Origin: DASWIG01 sp965371445
GTDB lineage: Bacteria; Acidobacteriota; Thermoanaerobaculia; Multivoradales; J023
DNA length: 64,000 nt
Direction of reading: 5' to 3'
NCBI GenBank assembly: GCA_965371445.1
Contig: CBDUYN010000030.1
Span: 1 to 64,000, forward strand
Below, one piece after another: positions 38,639-49,135 of the stretch (its first letter is position 1; the number at the start of each line of letters is the position of its first letter). The translations under genes were made by a program, and so were the position numbers. The notes beneath the pieces were generated by a model. The model made no database searches and was not told where the DNA came from. It saw only the letters and a list, made by a program, of their open reading frames with translations.

Positions 38639-41090
38639 GTAGCACCGCCATCGGTGTCAGCCTGCTGGCTCGCCGCGCCGGAAAATAGCTCGCCACGAAA
38701 GCCACGGCGAGGAGCAGGAGAGGCGCGGCGACGAGGACGAAGGGATCGAGAGGGCTGACGCCGTAGAGCCGGCTGGTCAGGAGCCGGGTGAGGACCCATG
38801 CCAGGAGGAGCCCCAGCCCCGTGCCCAGCGCCGCCAGCCGGCCGACGTGGTACAAGAGCTGCCACGACACGTCGCCGGCCTTTGCGCCCAGGGCCATGCG
38901 GATGCCGATCTCGCGCACTCGTTGCGTCACGCTGTAGGAGAGGATCCCGTAGATCCCGACGGTGGCGAGAGCGAGGGCCGTCAAGGCGAAGCCATTCACC
39001 AGCAGCACCATGAATCGTCCTCCGGAGCTCTGTCGCGCCAGGCGCTCTTCCATCGTGGCGACGTCATAGGTTCCGAGGCCGGGAGCGAGCGACGCGAACC
39101 TCTGGCGCAGGGCGGCGACGAGCCGCGCCGGCGGCGTCTCGGTGCGCACCAGGACGTGGAGCAGCCGCGGAGTCCGCGGGACGAGCTGCTGGAGGGCAAA
39201 GTAGACGTCGGGCCCCGGTCGCTCGATGCTCCCCAGACCCTCGTGCCGGACATCGCCGGCCACCCCCACCACCGTCACCCACGGGTAGGGCGAATCCAGG
39301 GAGCCGAGCTTGAGCCGCTCCCCGATGCCGTCCTTTCCCGGCCACAGACGCTCGGCCAGCGTCTGGCTGACCACGGCGGCGTTCTCGGAGTCGGTGTCGT
39401 CCTGGAAGGAGACGTCGCGGCCGCCGAGCAAAGGAATGCCGAGAGTCGAAAAATAGCCGGGGCTGACGTGGTGGCGGCTGACGAGGATCGTCCCGTCGGG
39501 GTTGTCAAAGACGGCGCGGTCCGCGAGGCTCACGTAGCCCCCGATCCAGTCGCCGGCGGGCATCCCGGGGCCCGCGAGCGCCACCGAGCGAACGCCGGGA
39601 AGCGCCCCCAGCTCTTCGACGGCGCGCCGCACGAGGCTGCGCACCGGCTCGTCGGTGGCGTATCGGTCGCGCGTCAGGTTGATCGTCATCGACAGCAGGT
39701 GCTCGCTCTGAAACCCCAGGTCCTGACGGGTGTGTCGCTCGAAGCCCTTGATCATGAGCCCCGCCCCCACCAGCAGAGAGACGGCGAGCGCCATCTCGGC
39801 GACGCAGAGGGCATTCTGAAAATAGTTTCTTCGACGACTGGACGAGGCCTGGCGCCCCCCCTCTTTGAGCGCCTGGGCGAGGGAGACGTCGGAGACCAGA
39901 AGCGCCGGCCACAGACCGAAGACGAGACCGCAGAAAGCCAGCACGACAAGCACCACGGCGACGAGAGACGGATCGATTCGGATCGCGACGAAGCTGCGCA
40001 GCGTCAGACCGCTCGAGGCGATGAACGCCCCCGTGAAGAGGTGGGCGAAGAGGAGGCCGGCCGCGGCGCCGAAGAGCGCCAGGAGGACGCTCTCGGTGAG
40101 CAGCTGACGGATCACGTCGATGCGGCGCGCGCCCAGGGCGAGACGCAGGGTCACCTCCTTCTGGCGCTCCATGGCCCGGACGAGCTGCAGGTTGGCGAGG
40201 TTCGTCAAGACGATGAGAAGGACGAAAGCGGCGGCGCCGAGGAGCATGAAAAGCGGGGTGCGTAGCTCCCCGAACCAGGCTTCGCGCAGCGGTGTCGCCC
40301 GGGCGCCGAGGTGGTAATTCACCTCGGGATGCTCCTCCTCGAGCTGCCGAGTGATCCGGTCGAGCTCTTGCTGCGCCTCCTCGCGGCCGACACCGTCGCG
40401 CAAACGGCCAATCGCCGAGAGCCAGCGCAGCTCGCGTGTTTCGAGGTAATGGCTGCCGAGCATCGTCGCCATCGAGATGGGAATCCAGGCTTCGGTCTCG
40501 TCGTCCACGCCGCGGAATTCGGCGGGCAGGACGCCGAGGATCGTAAAACCCAGGTCGTCGAGATAGAGCGTCCCGCCCAGGGCCGCGGGATCGCCGCCGT
40601 AGCGCCTCTGCCACAGCTCGTGGCTCAGCACGACGACGGGTGAAGCGCCGGGCGCGTCGTCCTCCTCCGGGAGAAAGAACCGGCCGTGGAGGGGCTGGGC
40701 GCCGAGCAGCTCGAAGTATTCGGCGGAGACCATTTCGACGCCCACGATGCGGGTTTCGCCGCCCTCGACCCAGAGGTTCAGCGAGCGGCTGTCGGTGACC
40801 ATGACGAGCTGCTCGAAGACCCGGTTGCGCTCGCGCAGGTCAGAGAGGTCCAGGTAGGAAAGGGGCCATTCCTCTAGCGTCTCGCCGCGCTTCATGGTGC
40901 CGGAGATGAGCTGCAGCTCCTCCGGCTCCTCGTAGGGCAGGGGCTGGAGCAGCACGGCGTTGATGACGATCAGCACAGAGCTGATCGCCCCCGCACCCAG
41001 CATCAGGGTCAGCACGGCGATGGTCGTCAAGGCGGGCGTCCGCCCAAGGAACCGAAGACCTGTTCGGAGGTCGTGCAAGAGGCTGGTCAT
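38628..41090 (-). CDS. ADOP/MacB-type ABC permease, first gene of NRPS operon
   Basis: 820 residues from ATG 41090. The protein is a duplicated FtsX/MacB-like permease: N-terminal membrane segment (LTTIAVLTLMLGAGAISSVL), a MacB periplasmic core, three membrane segments (LFMLLGAAAFVLLIVLTNLA and following), then the second half with the same order and the typical end 'LSYSVTQRVREIGIRMALGA'. This double arrangement is the 'acidobacterial duplicated orphan permease' type, usually without its own ATPase gene, as here. Its overlap with the FAAL gene ties it to the lipopeptide operon, so export of or resistance to the product is likely. Confidence 0.88.
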
Positions 41091-41486
41091 CTCGGCTCGT
41101 CGAGGCGGGAACAAAAGCAGAGCGAAGCTGCCACGGCGGCCAGCTCCGGCTTCAGGGCTACGGTGTCGAAGACTTGCAACATCGACAGGCCAGCCAGTTG
41201 GTATGTCAAAAAGATCACAAGTTCCCCTCGGTCGTGCCTGTCGCTAAGCCTGGGATCGGCCGGATTATGGCCAGCGGTTTTGGGAATGTCAACCCCCCCG
41301 CGAGGCCCGTATGGCGACGCCTCGCGTCCTCTTGCAGAGCCGTCCAGGGGAACGCCTCTGAAGCATGAAGAGAGTCCCCTTCTCGACCTCGACCGAGGCG
41401 CAGGCAGCGGCCCCTGGTGCTCAAGACAAGCCGATCATCAGGTAAGGTATCGCTGTGAATGGACCCAAGACGAGACTCTCGCTCCT
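41091..41486. other. Upstream region of the NRPS operon
   Basis: No gene is supported in these 396 bases. It should contain the promoter of the leftward operon, but I could not pick one with confidence. A perfect 8-bp inverted repeat, CGCGAGGC (41299-41306) and GCCTCGCG (41319-41326), with a 12-base loop lies about 210 bases upstream of the permease start. Confidence 0.4.
41299..41326. promoter_or_regulatory. 8-bp inverted repeat upstream of the NRPS operon
   Basis: CGCGAGGC and GCCTCGCG are exact complements separated by 12 bases. This could be a hairpin or a protein-binding site; nothing more can be said. Confidence 0.3.
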
Positions 41487-41967
41487 CCGTCGGATCGACT
41501 TCGACCGCCGTGTCCTGGGTCCGGAGATCTCGCCCGAGACCGAGGACGAGATCGTCGACTCGGCCACCGGCTTCACCCACGTCGTGGTCTCGGCCTTCCT
41601 CTACCCGTCGGGTTTGGGGCCGCTTCAGGACCGGCTCGTTCAGCGTCTCGCCGCGGCGAGCAGGCGTTGCTCCTGAGCGGACACGTTGCTCTCGCAGACG
41701 TCGTCACTGCGCTCGGTGAAGAGCAGCTCGACGGTACCGGCGGGATTGCCGCCGCTGCCGCCGCACTCGGTGCAGCCGCTCGTGTCGATGTCGCAACTCG
41801 CCGTACAGGCGAGGGCGCCGCCGGAGCCGCCGTAGTCGGCGCAGGTCTGACCGGCGACGCCTACTACCTACTTTAAGAGGGTGGGCAAGAGCGCGAAAAA
41901 TATAGGGAGGCCGACGTGGGCTGATTCGACTCCGGTGCCTCGCGAGGACCGAGACGAGCGATCCAGC
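41487..41967. repeat. Patchwork of fragments copied from elsewhere in the window
   Basis: 41487-41658 matches 57606-57777 (part of the GH3 gene) with three differences in 172 bases. 41657-41853 matches 14015-14211 (part of the PLD-like gene) with few differences in 197 bases. 41851-41921 matches 14424-14495, and 41948-41967 matches 14586-14604. All four pieces are in the same orientation as their sources here. The frame of the GH3 piece stays open (RRIDFDRRVLGPEISPETED) but there is no start or active site, so it is not a working gene. Confidence 0.85.
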
Positions 41968-41982
41968 CCACGATGTCCAGCC

Positions 41983-44900
41983 CTACGGAATCGTGGACGA
42001 CCAAGCCGACGTGTCACCCGACTCGAAGCCGTCACCGAAGAGCATCTGGAAGAACAGCAGGTCGTCCAGGTAGGCGGTGAAGTTGGTCGAGGCGCCCGGA
42101 TCGACGATCAGGCGAATCTCGGCCGAGACCGCGGTCGCGGGCGTCGCCATCCAGGACGACATCGGGATCCAGTCCGGACCGGCAATGCAAGGAGCACCTC
42201 CCATCCACACGCTGATGTCCCCACACTCGAAGCCGTCAGCGAAGATCTGACCGTCGTCCGAGTCGCCGCTCGGTCCAGCCACCGACTCCGTCGAAAGAGT
42301 GCCTCCGGTGCAGCCGGCTCCCGAAAAGAAGCGGATCTCCGCGGAGAGGCTCGGGGCGGAGGAGAGCTCGCTCTCGATCCAACCCTTCGCCGCGAAGTAG
42401 AAACCTTGATCATCGGTGACGCTCACACACTGGTTGACAGCCGCCTGCGTCGCGACGGTCGCGACGGAGATCGAACCCGAAGTCGGTGCCGCGTCGGCGT
42501 CGTTCGGGCCGTAGCTCGTCTCGGTCGGGCTCGAGGCGGTCCAACCCGCGAGATCGTCGTCCAAGTTGGGGTTGACCAGCACGTTGTCGACGTCGACCCC
42601 GAATTTGAGCATGAAGTCGTCGCCGCCGGTGAAGTCGCCGTCGCCGTCGAGCGGCTGGCCAGCGACGTCCTTCAGCGAGGTCGAGCCGCAGACCAGGAGC
42701 CGGTAGGCCCCGTAGAGCAGCTGCTGGCCGCCGTTGATGCGCAGCCGCGCGGTCAGGCTGGGCTCATCCCAGGTCACCGAGTCGATGCTGATCGCCAGGT
42801 CGGCGGCGTCCACTCCGGTCGTGCAAGAGCTGGTCTCGAGGGTGCCATCGGCGCCTGCGTGCGCCAGCAGATAGTTCGCCGGGTTGGTCACGTCGTCGGC
42901 GTCGGTGTCGCCTACCGGATCCTGCACGAGCTCGCTCAGGGTGACGTAGAGCTGGGTGATCGAGGAGTGGGTGCTCTCGAGGGTCAGCTGGTCGTCTCCG
43001 GTGTCGGACACGCTGTGGACTTTCACCACCCGGGGCGGGAAGTCCGCGACCTCGAGGCCGTAGGCCCGGGTGCCGAAGCAGCCGTTCTGGTCCTGGGCGG
43101 TGATCGCGAACGAAAAGATCTCGTTACCCATGGGAACGCCGGAGACGACGCCCGAGGTCTCGTCGAGGGTGAGGCCCGGGGGAAGGTCGCCCGCGGAGAG
43201 GAACCACGAGTAGGAAGCCACTCCGCCCGTCGCGGTGAACGTCTGCTCGTAGGGCACGCCAGCGTCAGCGTTGGCGATCACCTCCGGGAAGATCTCGATC
43301 ACCGGGCATCCGACCGGGTCGATGATGATCGTGTACTCCTGGCTCCCGGAGCAGAAGGTCAGCTCGTCGACGACGGTGACCGTGAGCTGGTAGATCCCGG
43401 GGGTGTCGGGAGTTCCGCTGATCACCCCGAGACTCGGGCTCAGCGACAGGCCTGAGGGGAGTGCCCCGGCGGTGAGGGCGAAGATGGGGCCGCTCACCCC
43501 GGTCGGGGTGAGCAGCTGGCTGTAGAAGATGCCCTCCTCCTCGTCGGGGAGCTCGTCCGGGGCCAGGGTGATCGCGGAGCACCCGGTCGGGCCGACGATC
43601 AGGCTCAGGATGACCCGGAGCTCACAGAAGTTGGCGTCCTTCACCACCAGGGTGAACTCGTGGATCCCGGCGTCCAGGGTGGTCGGGGTGCCCGACAGCA
43701 GGCCGCTCGCATCATCGAGGATCAACCCGGCCGGAGGCGGGCTGCCGGGCAGGGTTTGGTAGCTGTAGGGCTCCCGGCCGCCGGTCGCCACGAACTGCAC
43801 CGAGTAGAGGACGTCGGCGGCGGCCGGCTCGAGGAGCGTCGGCGTCACCTCGAAGTCGTCCGGGCACCTGCACTTCACGTGTACGTCGTCGACCAGGAAG
43901 CCTTCGAAACCGTCCGTGCTGACCACCTCGGTGCTGCCGTCGTCGGTCTCTGCGACGAAGCTCACCTGGAAGGTGCTGGCCGCCGGCAGGGTCAGCTGCA
44001 GGTTCTGCCAGCCGGACCAGCTCTTGAGGTTGCCGAGACCGGCGTTGGCCTCGCCCGAGCAGGTCGGCCCGGCGATGCCGCCGTTGTCCGCCACCACCTG
44101 GGTCGCGCCGCCGTCGGCCACGACCTCGACCCGGGCGCGTTCGCTGTCGAAGTTGCCGTCGAACGACAGCAAGTAGTTGAAGCTCAGGATCACCTCGCCG
44201 GTGGTGCAGACCGACGTGTCGATCACGAGGCTGGTGAGCGTGTCCTGGGTAGGATCCGTCCCGTAGTCGAGGCAGTTGGCGTTCGTTCCCCAGCGCGCGT
44301 GGGCGGACGGGGTGTGGGCGATGTCGTCGCTCGACGGGCAGGTGTTCTCCGCATACCACTCGGCGCCGGCGCCGCAAGCGTCGGCGGCGGTGAAGTTGAG
44401 GGTCGGGTCGCTCAGGTTGTCGCAGAGCAGAGCGCCGTCGAAGCAGTTGACCGAGTCCACCCGGAACTGGTGGGACGAGGCGTTGAAACAGCCGTTGGCG
44501 TCGGTGGCGACGACCCGGAAATTCTTCGTCCCCCCGGCTTCGGTCATCCCGAAGATCGTTCCTCCTTCGCCGAGGAAGACTCCTTTAGGCGTCGTCCCCG
44601 TCACCACCTCGTAGGTGTAGGGCGGTGTGCCGCCGTTGCCGGTGATGTTGTCGAGGTAGGGCTCGCCGGCGAACGCATCGGCCAGCTGCTGAGGGGGCGA
44701 GAGGGTGATGAACGGACACGCGATGCTGAAGTTGTAGGACCGGGTGCCGGTGCAAAGGTTGTCGTCGGTGGCCGTGACGTTGACGTCGAAGATCCCCGAC
44801 CCCTGGGGCGAGCCGGAGATCTCGCCCGACACCGCGTCGATCGTCATTCCCAAGGGAAGGTTGCCGGCGGTCACCGAGTAGGCGTAGGCCGGGGTGCCGT

Positions 44901-46852
44901 TGCTGGCGGTGACCGTGTCGGAGTACGGCGCGCCCTGGTCACCGTCGAGGAGGTCCGTCGGCATGAGGTCGATCGCCGGGCAGCCTGTGGGGTCGACGAT
45001 GACGCTGTAGGCCTGGCTTCCCTCGCAGTCGAGGGAGTCGGTGGCGACGATCGAGAAGGGGAAGATGCCTTCGACGGTGGGGGTCCCGCTGATGACGTCG
45101 GCGGCCAGGCCGAGGCTGTCTGGAAGCATTCCGGCGAGAGCGTAGGTGTAGGGCCCGGTGCCACCACTCGCCGACAGCGTCTCGCTGTACATCACGGTCA
45201 GCTCACCGTTGGGCAGGACGTCGGGGGTGACGTCGATGTCGGGACAGAGCGGTACGCGGGAGAAGAACACGTCCATCTGCGACACAGGATCCTCGGCAGC
45301 CTTCGCGAACGGGGTGACGAGCGAGAGAGCGTTGCGCCCGTCGGTCCAGGTCACCAGGCTGTCGTTGCTGATCACGCCGTGGAAGTTGGAGTCGCCTGCA
45401 AAGCAGTCGTCCAGGGCCGGGTCGACCTGGGTCGGCTGGGGGATCGGAGCGTCCGAGATCCGCTCGTCGAGCTCAAAGGTCACGCCGTTGTCGAGGCTTA
45501 CCCGGCCGTAGACCTCGTAGTTGAGACCGTCGGTGGTATTGCGGCGATCGAGCCAGCTCGCGAGGACGTAGCCCTGGGAGGTGACCGAGATCGAGGGCAG
45601 CCATTGCACCACGTTGTTGTTGAGCTGCTGGTCGGTGTTGAGCGGCTCGGGGGCCGACCAGTTGGCGCCGTTGTCGGTCGATCGGATGTAGTAGATGTCT
45701 CCCAGGTCCCCCGGGACCTGTCCGGCCCGGGCCCAGACGTAGTGGAGGACGTTGTCGGCAGCGCTGGCGAGGTCCGTGCCGGCGCTCGTCGCGCCCTGGC
45801 CCCACCCCATGTGCCGCCATAGGGGAGGGACCATGTAGAAGTAGTCGCTGGCCGCGCACAGGCCGGCCCCGGCAGGCGGGTAGCTCGGCCCGGCCTGGAC
45901 GGCGGTCCAGGTGACCCCGCCGTTCGTCGAGCGGTAGATCCAGTTGAGACGGCTCGCGCCGGCGCCGCCGCCTTCGTCCATGCCGAAGACGTGGACGCTG
46001 CCGTCGTTCCCGGGGCTGCCGGTGAGGTGGACGTTGCGTACGAAGCTGGTGTCGACCGTCACCTCGGTCCAGGTCCCGGAGTCGAGGTAGACGATCTTGA
46101 GATCACCGTCGACCCCGGCCGCGAAATCGTTGAAGGCGACGTAAGATGCGTCCGTAGTTGCCGCTCGACGAGTTGTTGTCGATCCACAGGATCGGGCGGT
46201 CGTCGGCCGTCCCGGTGTTAGCGCAGGCGGGGCTCGCCTTCGACCAGGAGCCGGGCGTCGCGGGGGTCGTCGAGGTCATGACCCCGATTCCCTGAGCGCC
46301 GCAGTCCGAGGTCAGCACGACCGCGTACCAGATCATGCTCTTCGCGTCGTAGGCTACGGCCGGGCTTCCCATGTCGGCGGTGAAGACGTTCCCGAACGGG
46401 TCGGGGTCGAGGCGGGTGAAGTTGGCACCGCCGTCGGTCGAGACCGACATGCCGGAGAAGCTGTCGGGCAGACCCCGGGTGTCGTTGTAGACGACCACGA
46501 TGTCGTCGCCTTCGCCCCAGGCCATGCTGCCGGCCTGGGTCACGGCCGGCACCAGGGTTGTCTCGTCGTCGCTGATCAGGTTGAGGTCCGAGCCACCGAG
46601 GCGCCGGATGGGGGCGACCGGCGCCAGGATCGGACTCTCGTAGAGGAGAGGCTGAGTGCGCTCGCCACGGCAGGCGGCGGCGAGGCCGGCGGCGGCCGGG
46701 TTCGCCTGCTTGTCGACGTGGAGCGTCATCAGGCGGTCGCAGTCGGCCCGCGGCAGGGTTGGTTGCGGCTTCTCGGCCGCCAGCGAGGACCCGGCGAAGA
46801 GAGTGCCCAGCAAGAGAGTGGAACGTCCGACACGAAGGATCTGATTGTACAT
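41983..46852 (-). pseudogene. Giant secreted sialidase-like/Ig-repeat protein, one frameshift
   Basis: ATG 46852 has AGGAGGT just upstream and a signal peptide (GRSTLLLGTLFAGSSLA). The N-terminal 560 residues resemble BNR/sialidase beta-propellers (RSTNGGVTWTAV, SVSTDGGANFTRLD, RSTDNGANWSAPEPLN). At about 46145 one extra T shifts the frame: 'NYGRI' should continue 'YVAFNDFAAGVDG' but instead hits a stop at 46103. Downstream come several putative-Ig (He_PIG) repeats (LPDSLGLAADVISGTPTVEG, LPSGLSLSPSLGVISGTPDT), a lectin-like segment, and the tail 'GDGFESGDTSAWSSTIP', with a related 'DGFECGDISVW' earlier. Corrected length is about 1620 residues. The break may be an assembly error. Confidence 0.75.
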
Positions 46853-46933
46853 CTCTACCTCCTGACGTCGAGGCTGCGCGTCGCTCCAAATCGGTCGCGG
46901 CCGCTGCCCGACGATCCGTTGACAGTGGAGTCT

Positions 46934-46961
46934 GTCACAGATCCCTGCCCGGAACTGTGAC
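46934..46961. promoter_or_regulatory. GTCACAG-N14-CTGTGAC inverted repeat
   Basis: An exact 7-bp inverted repeat with a 14-base spacer lies about 80-110 bases upstream of the leftward sialidase-like start. Position and form fit an operator, but no regulator is known here. Confidence 0.3.
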
Positions 46962-47211
46962 GGATTTCACAGGCGAGCGCGATTCCAAGGGCTTCTAAGA
47001 GGGTGGTCCCTGGCATAGAGTCGGGAATTCACCACCGGGACCCCTTCTTATCCTGACGCTGGCGGCGGCTCGTTCCCGCGCCCCGGCGAGCCTAGCGCAC
47101 GCTGGCGTCCTCTTCCTCGACGAGAAGCCACCCTTGACCGGGACGCCGGCGGACGGCAAGCAGGATGACCTGACACCGGAGGGCTGACCCGGGCAGGATT
47201 TCGGGACGCCG

Positions 47212-47228
47212 GAGGTGCATGGCACCTC
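47212..47228 (-). terminator. Short hairpin after the FHA gene
   Basis: GAGGTGC and GCACCTC form a perfect 7-bp stem with a 3-base loop, 53 bases beyond the stop of the leftward FHA gene. There is no T-run. Confidence 0.3.
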
Positions 47229-47280
47229 AAGAGGGGGGCTCGCCGAGCGCAGGATCGCGCCGTGAGCCTGGCGCTCGGAG

Positions 47281-48135
47281 TCACGCTGCCTCTGTCGACT
47301 GCGTCTGGAATATGAGAACGGTCTTGCCGATTCTCACCTCATCTCCGGGCAACAGCTGGCAGAAGCGCACTTTTCGCCCGCTCAAGAAAGTACCATTTCG
47401 ACTGTTGAGGTCGCGAATAAAGAACTCGTTCCCGATCATATCTATCTGAATGTGACGGCCTGAGACTGTAGGATCGTCGATCGTCAGATCGGGTCTCTCC
47501 GGACCCTCAAGGGCTCCTCGACGGCCCACAACCGTTCGCACAGCGGCCAACGGCAGGCATTCTACCCCGTTAGACGCTCGTCCGAGGACGAGACAGGCCT
47601 CCATTTTATCCGAACGATCGATTGATGGGTCAGGGATACTCTGTTGATCAAGAATCGGATCCGTTCCACTGGCACTCTCGCTGGAGCGATCAGAGGGTCC
47701 CTGCGACTCTGGCGTGGGGGCATCCGCGGCCGCTTGAGCGAGACCGGCCGAAGCCTGTTCCTCGCCGACCGGATTCGTATCAAGGAGCTCGCCGCCGATG
47801 CCGCCAGGAGCGCCAGGCGCCACGACGACCTCTGGTCGCTTCGGAGAACCCTTCGCCAGGATCTCAGCACCTTCCTCCGAATCTGAGCTCAGTAACGATT
47901 CGAATACAAGCCGAGGTTGAAAGATTGTCTCTTCACCGAACTGTGGCGCGCTACCAGCGGGATGGCCCCGCTTCTCCTTCACCGGCAATTCTGTCATTTG
48001 TCTGTCTTCCCCGGCATTCCGATGTGGAGATAGCTCGGTCTGGCAAAAAGGGCAGGTCAGTTGAGCCTCGATCGAACCGTTTCCCAGCGGAGTCCAGCTG
48101 AACTCAGCGTTGCATACATTGCAGTAGGTCTTCAT
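47281..48135 (-). CDS. Zinc-ribbon and FHA domain protein
   Basis: 284 residues. C5-x2-C8 and C28-x2-C31 (YCNVC, TCPFC) form an N-terminal zinc ribbon. A long acidic, Ser/Pro-rich linker of about 140 residues follows, then an FHA domain at 180-284 with 'RTVVGRRG' (GR), 'VSGRHIQI' (SxxH) and 'LNSRNGTFLSG' (NGT), the phosphothreonine-binding set. It is likely a cytoplasmic signalling adaptor working with a Ser/Thr kinase; no intact kinase gene is in the window. AGGGAA precedes ATG. The architecture parallels the frameshifted gene at 50156-51228. Confidence 0.85.
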   Translation of the reverse strand: MKTYCNVCNAEFSWTPLGNGSIEAQLTCPFCQTELSPHRNAGEDRQMTELPVKEKRGHPAGSAPQFGEETIFQPRLVFESLLSSDSEEGAEILAKGSPKRPEVVVAPGAPGGIGGELLDTNPVGEEQASAGLAQAAADAPTPESQGPSDRSSESASGTDPILDQQSIPDPSIDRSDKMEACLVLGRASNGVECLPLAAVRTVVGRRGALEGPERPDLTIDDPTVSGRHIQIDMIGNEFFIRDLNSRNGTFLSGRKVRFCQLLPGDEVRIGKTVLIFQTQSTEAA

Positions 48136-48436
48136 GATTCCCTGCCTTTCCGAGGTCCTTCGGAGTCGGGCGTTTGGTGATCGCGGAGCCCTCTGCGGGC
48201 GCTCCTCCGTCGACTTCTTCAGGCTAACCGAGTCTAGAATGCTAATTCTGCGAAATCGAATACATGAGTGGAGTGCAAGAGATCACACTCTTTGTGTGGT
48301 ACCTTTTACTCTTGCGCTGCGGGCCGCTAGGTCCGATGTCCGTCCCCTGACGACGAGCACGACGGGGACGGCGCCTGAGTGGCGGCGACGAGCACGTCGG
48401 ATACGGCTCTCGCGTTGCAGCCGGTTTCATCGCGGC
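48136..48436. other. AT-richer intergenic region upstream of the FHA gene
   Basis: No gene is supported. The part 48230-48315 is clearly less GC-rich than its surroundings and lies upstream of the leftward FHA gene, so it is the likely promoter region, although I could not assign -35 and -10 boxes. Confidence 0.35.
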
Positions 48437-48803
48437 TCAAGAGATGTCAATCCACCCTTTTAATAGGTGTCTCGAAACTCTTACGGGAGGAACTGCCAGC
48501 GGCTCGGGGTGCCAGCCGTTTTCACCGTCCCAGTTGCCGACGACGGCGAAGAAGGCGGCCTCGGCCGTCGTCATGCCGAGGTGGTTGAGGAAGTCGACGT
48601 AGGCCGCCTCGGCGAGGGCGAGGCTTTTGAAAGGCGGGTTGAAGTCCTCGTCGACGAGGGTGTACATGTCGCCGAGACAGACGACGAAGTCGGCCCGCGC
48701 GTCACGAATGGCCGCCATCGCGGCGCGGAAGGTCCCCCCCAGCTCGGCGTGGAATGAGGGCGTGGCCGAGCACTCGGCGAGCAGGTGGGCGATATCGTCG
48801 GCA
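48437..48803 (-). pseudogene. Metallophosphoesterase fragment
   Basis: The frame reads 'SFHAELGGTFRAAMAAIRDA', 'RADFVVCLGDMYTLVDEDF' and 'AAFFAVVGNWDGENGWHPE'. GDMY and GNWDGENGWHP are the GDxx and GNHD-like motifs of calcineurin-type phosphoesterases. Both ends are missing: it runs straight into transposase-like sequence at about 48803, and loses sense after 'EPLAVPP' near 48500. About 100 residues remain, so it cannot be functional. Confidence 0.6.
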
Positions 48804-49076
48804 CCTCAAGAGCAGCAGCCCCAGTCCGCTGCAGCTGCAACCGTGGTCGCCGAGGACGGACGCGGAGCCTAGCCGCGCGCGGCGTTGAAGGACCGCCAGT
48901 TGCTGTCGCAGGACCAGGTTCTCGGCGACGAGGTAACCGCGCCTGCCGAGGGCTGATCGGCAAGTTCTGAGCAGCGAGAGTGCGAGTTCCAGCATTCCGC
49001 GACCATGCCTGGCGAACCGCCGCAAGGTCAAACCGAGCAGGTAGATCGGCTTTTTGACCAGGCACAGGTGTAACAC
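48804..49076 (-). pseudogene. Transposase N-terminal remnant
   Basis: 'LGRRGYLVAENLVLRQQLAV' followed by 'LQRRAR' is the familiar N-terminal string of integrase-core (IS3/IS481-like) transposases. The catalytic DDE region is absent, and the frame joins the phosphoesterase fragment. It marks past insertion-sequence activity in this scrambled zone. No terminal inverted repeats were found. Confidence 0.5.
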
Positions 49077-49135
49077 AGATCACACGCGAACGGTAACGCA
49101 GTTCGCAGCGCCGTGTCTGATTCTCCTTCAGGCTG

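Larger units (their letters stand above)
46853..47280. other. Intergenic region between sialidase-like and FHA genes
   Basis: No gene is supported in these 428 bases. The side near 46853 should hold the promoter of the sialidase-like gene and contains the GTCACAG/CTGTGAC inverted repeat. The other side contains a short hairpin past the FHA gene. The middle (47000-47200) shows nothing I can name. Confidence 0.45.

Noticed and set aside
41881..43455. Rightward 524-codon frame beginning MGKSAKNIGRPTWA
   Set aside because: Only the first residues are shared with the copy at 14455; the rest is antisense to the sialidase-like gene, so the frame is accidental.
43660..45822. 720-codon rightward frame opposite the sialidase-like gene
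   Set aside because: Antisense to Ig repeats and with no recognisable protein features.
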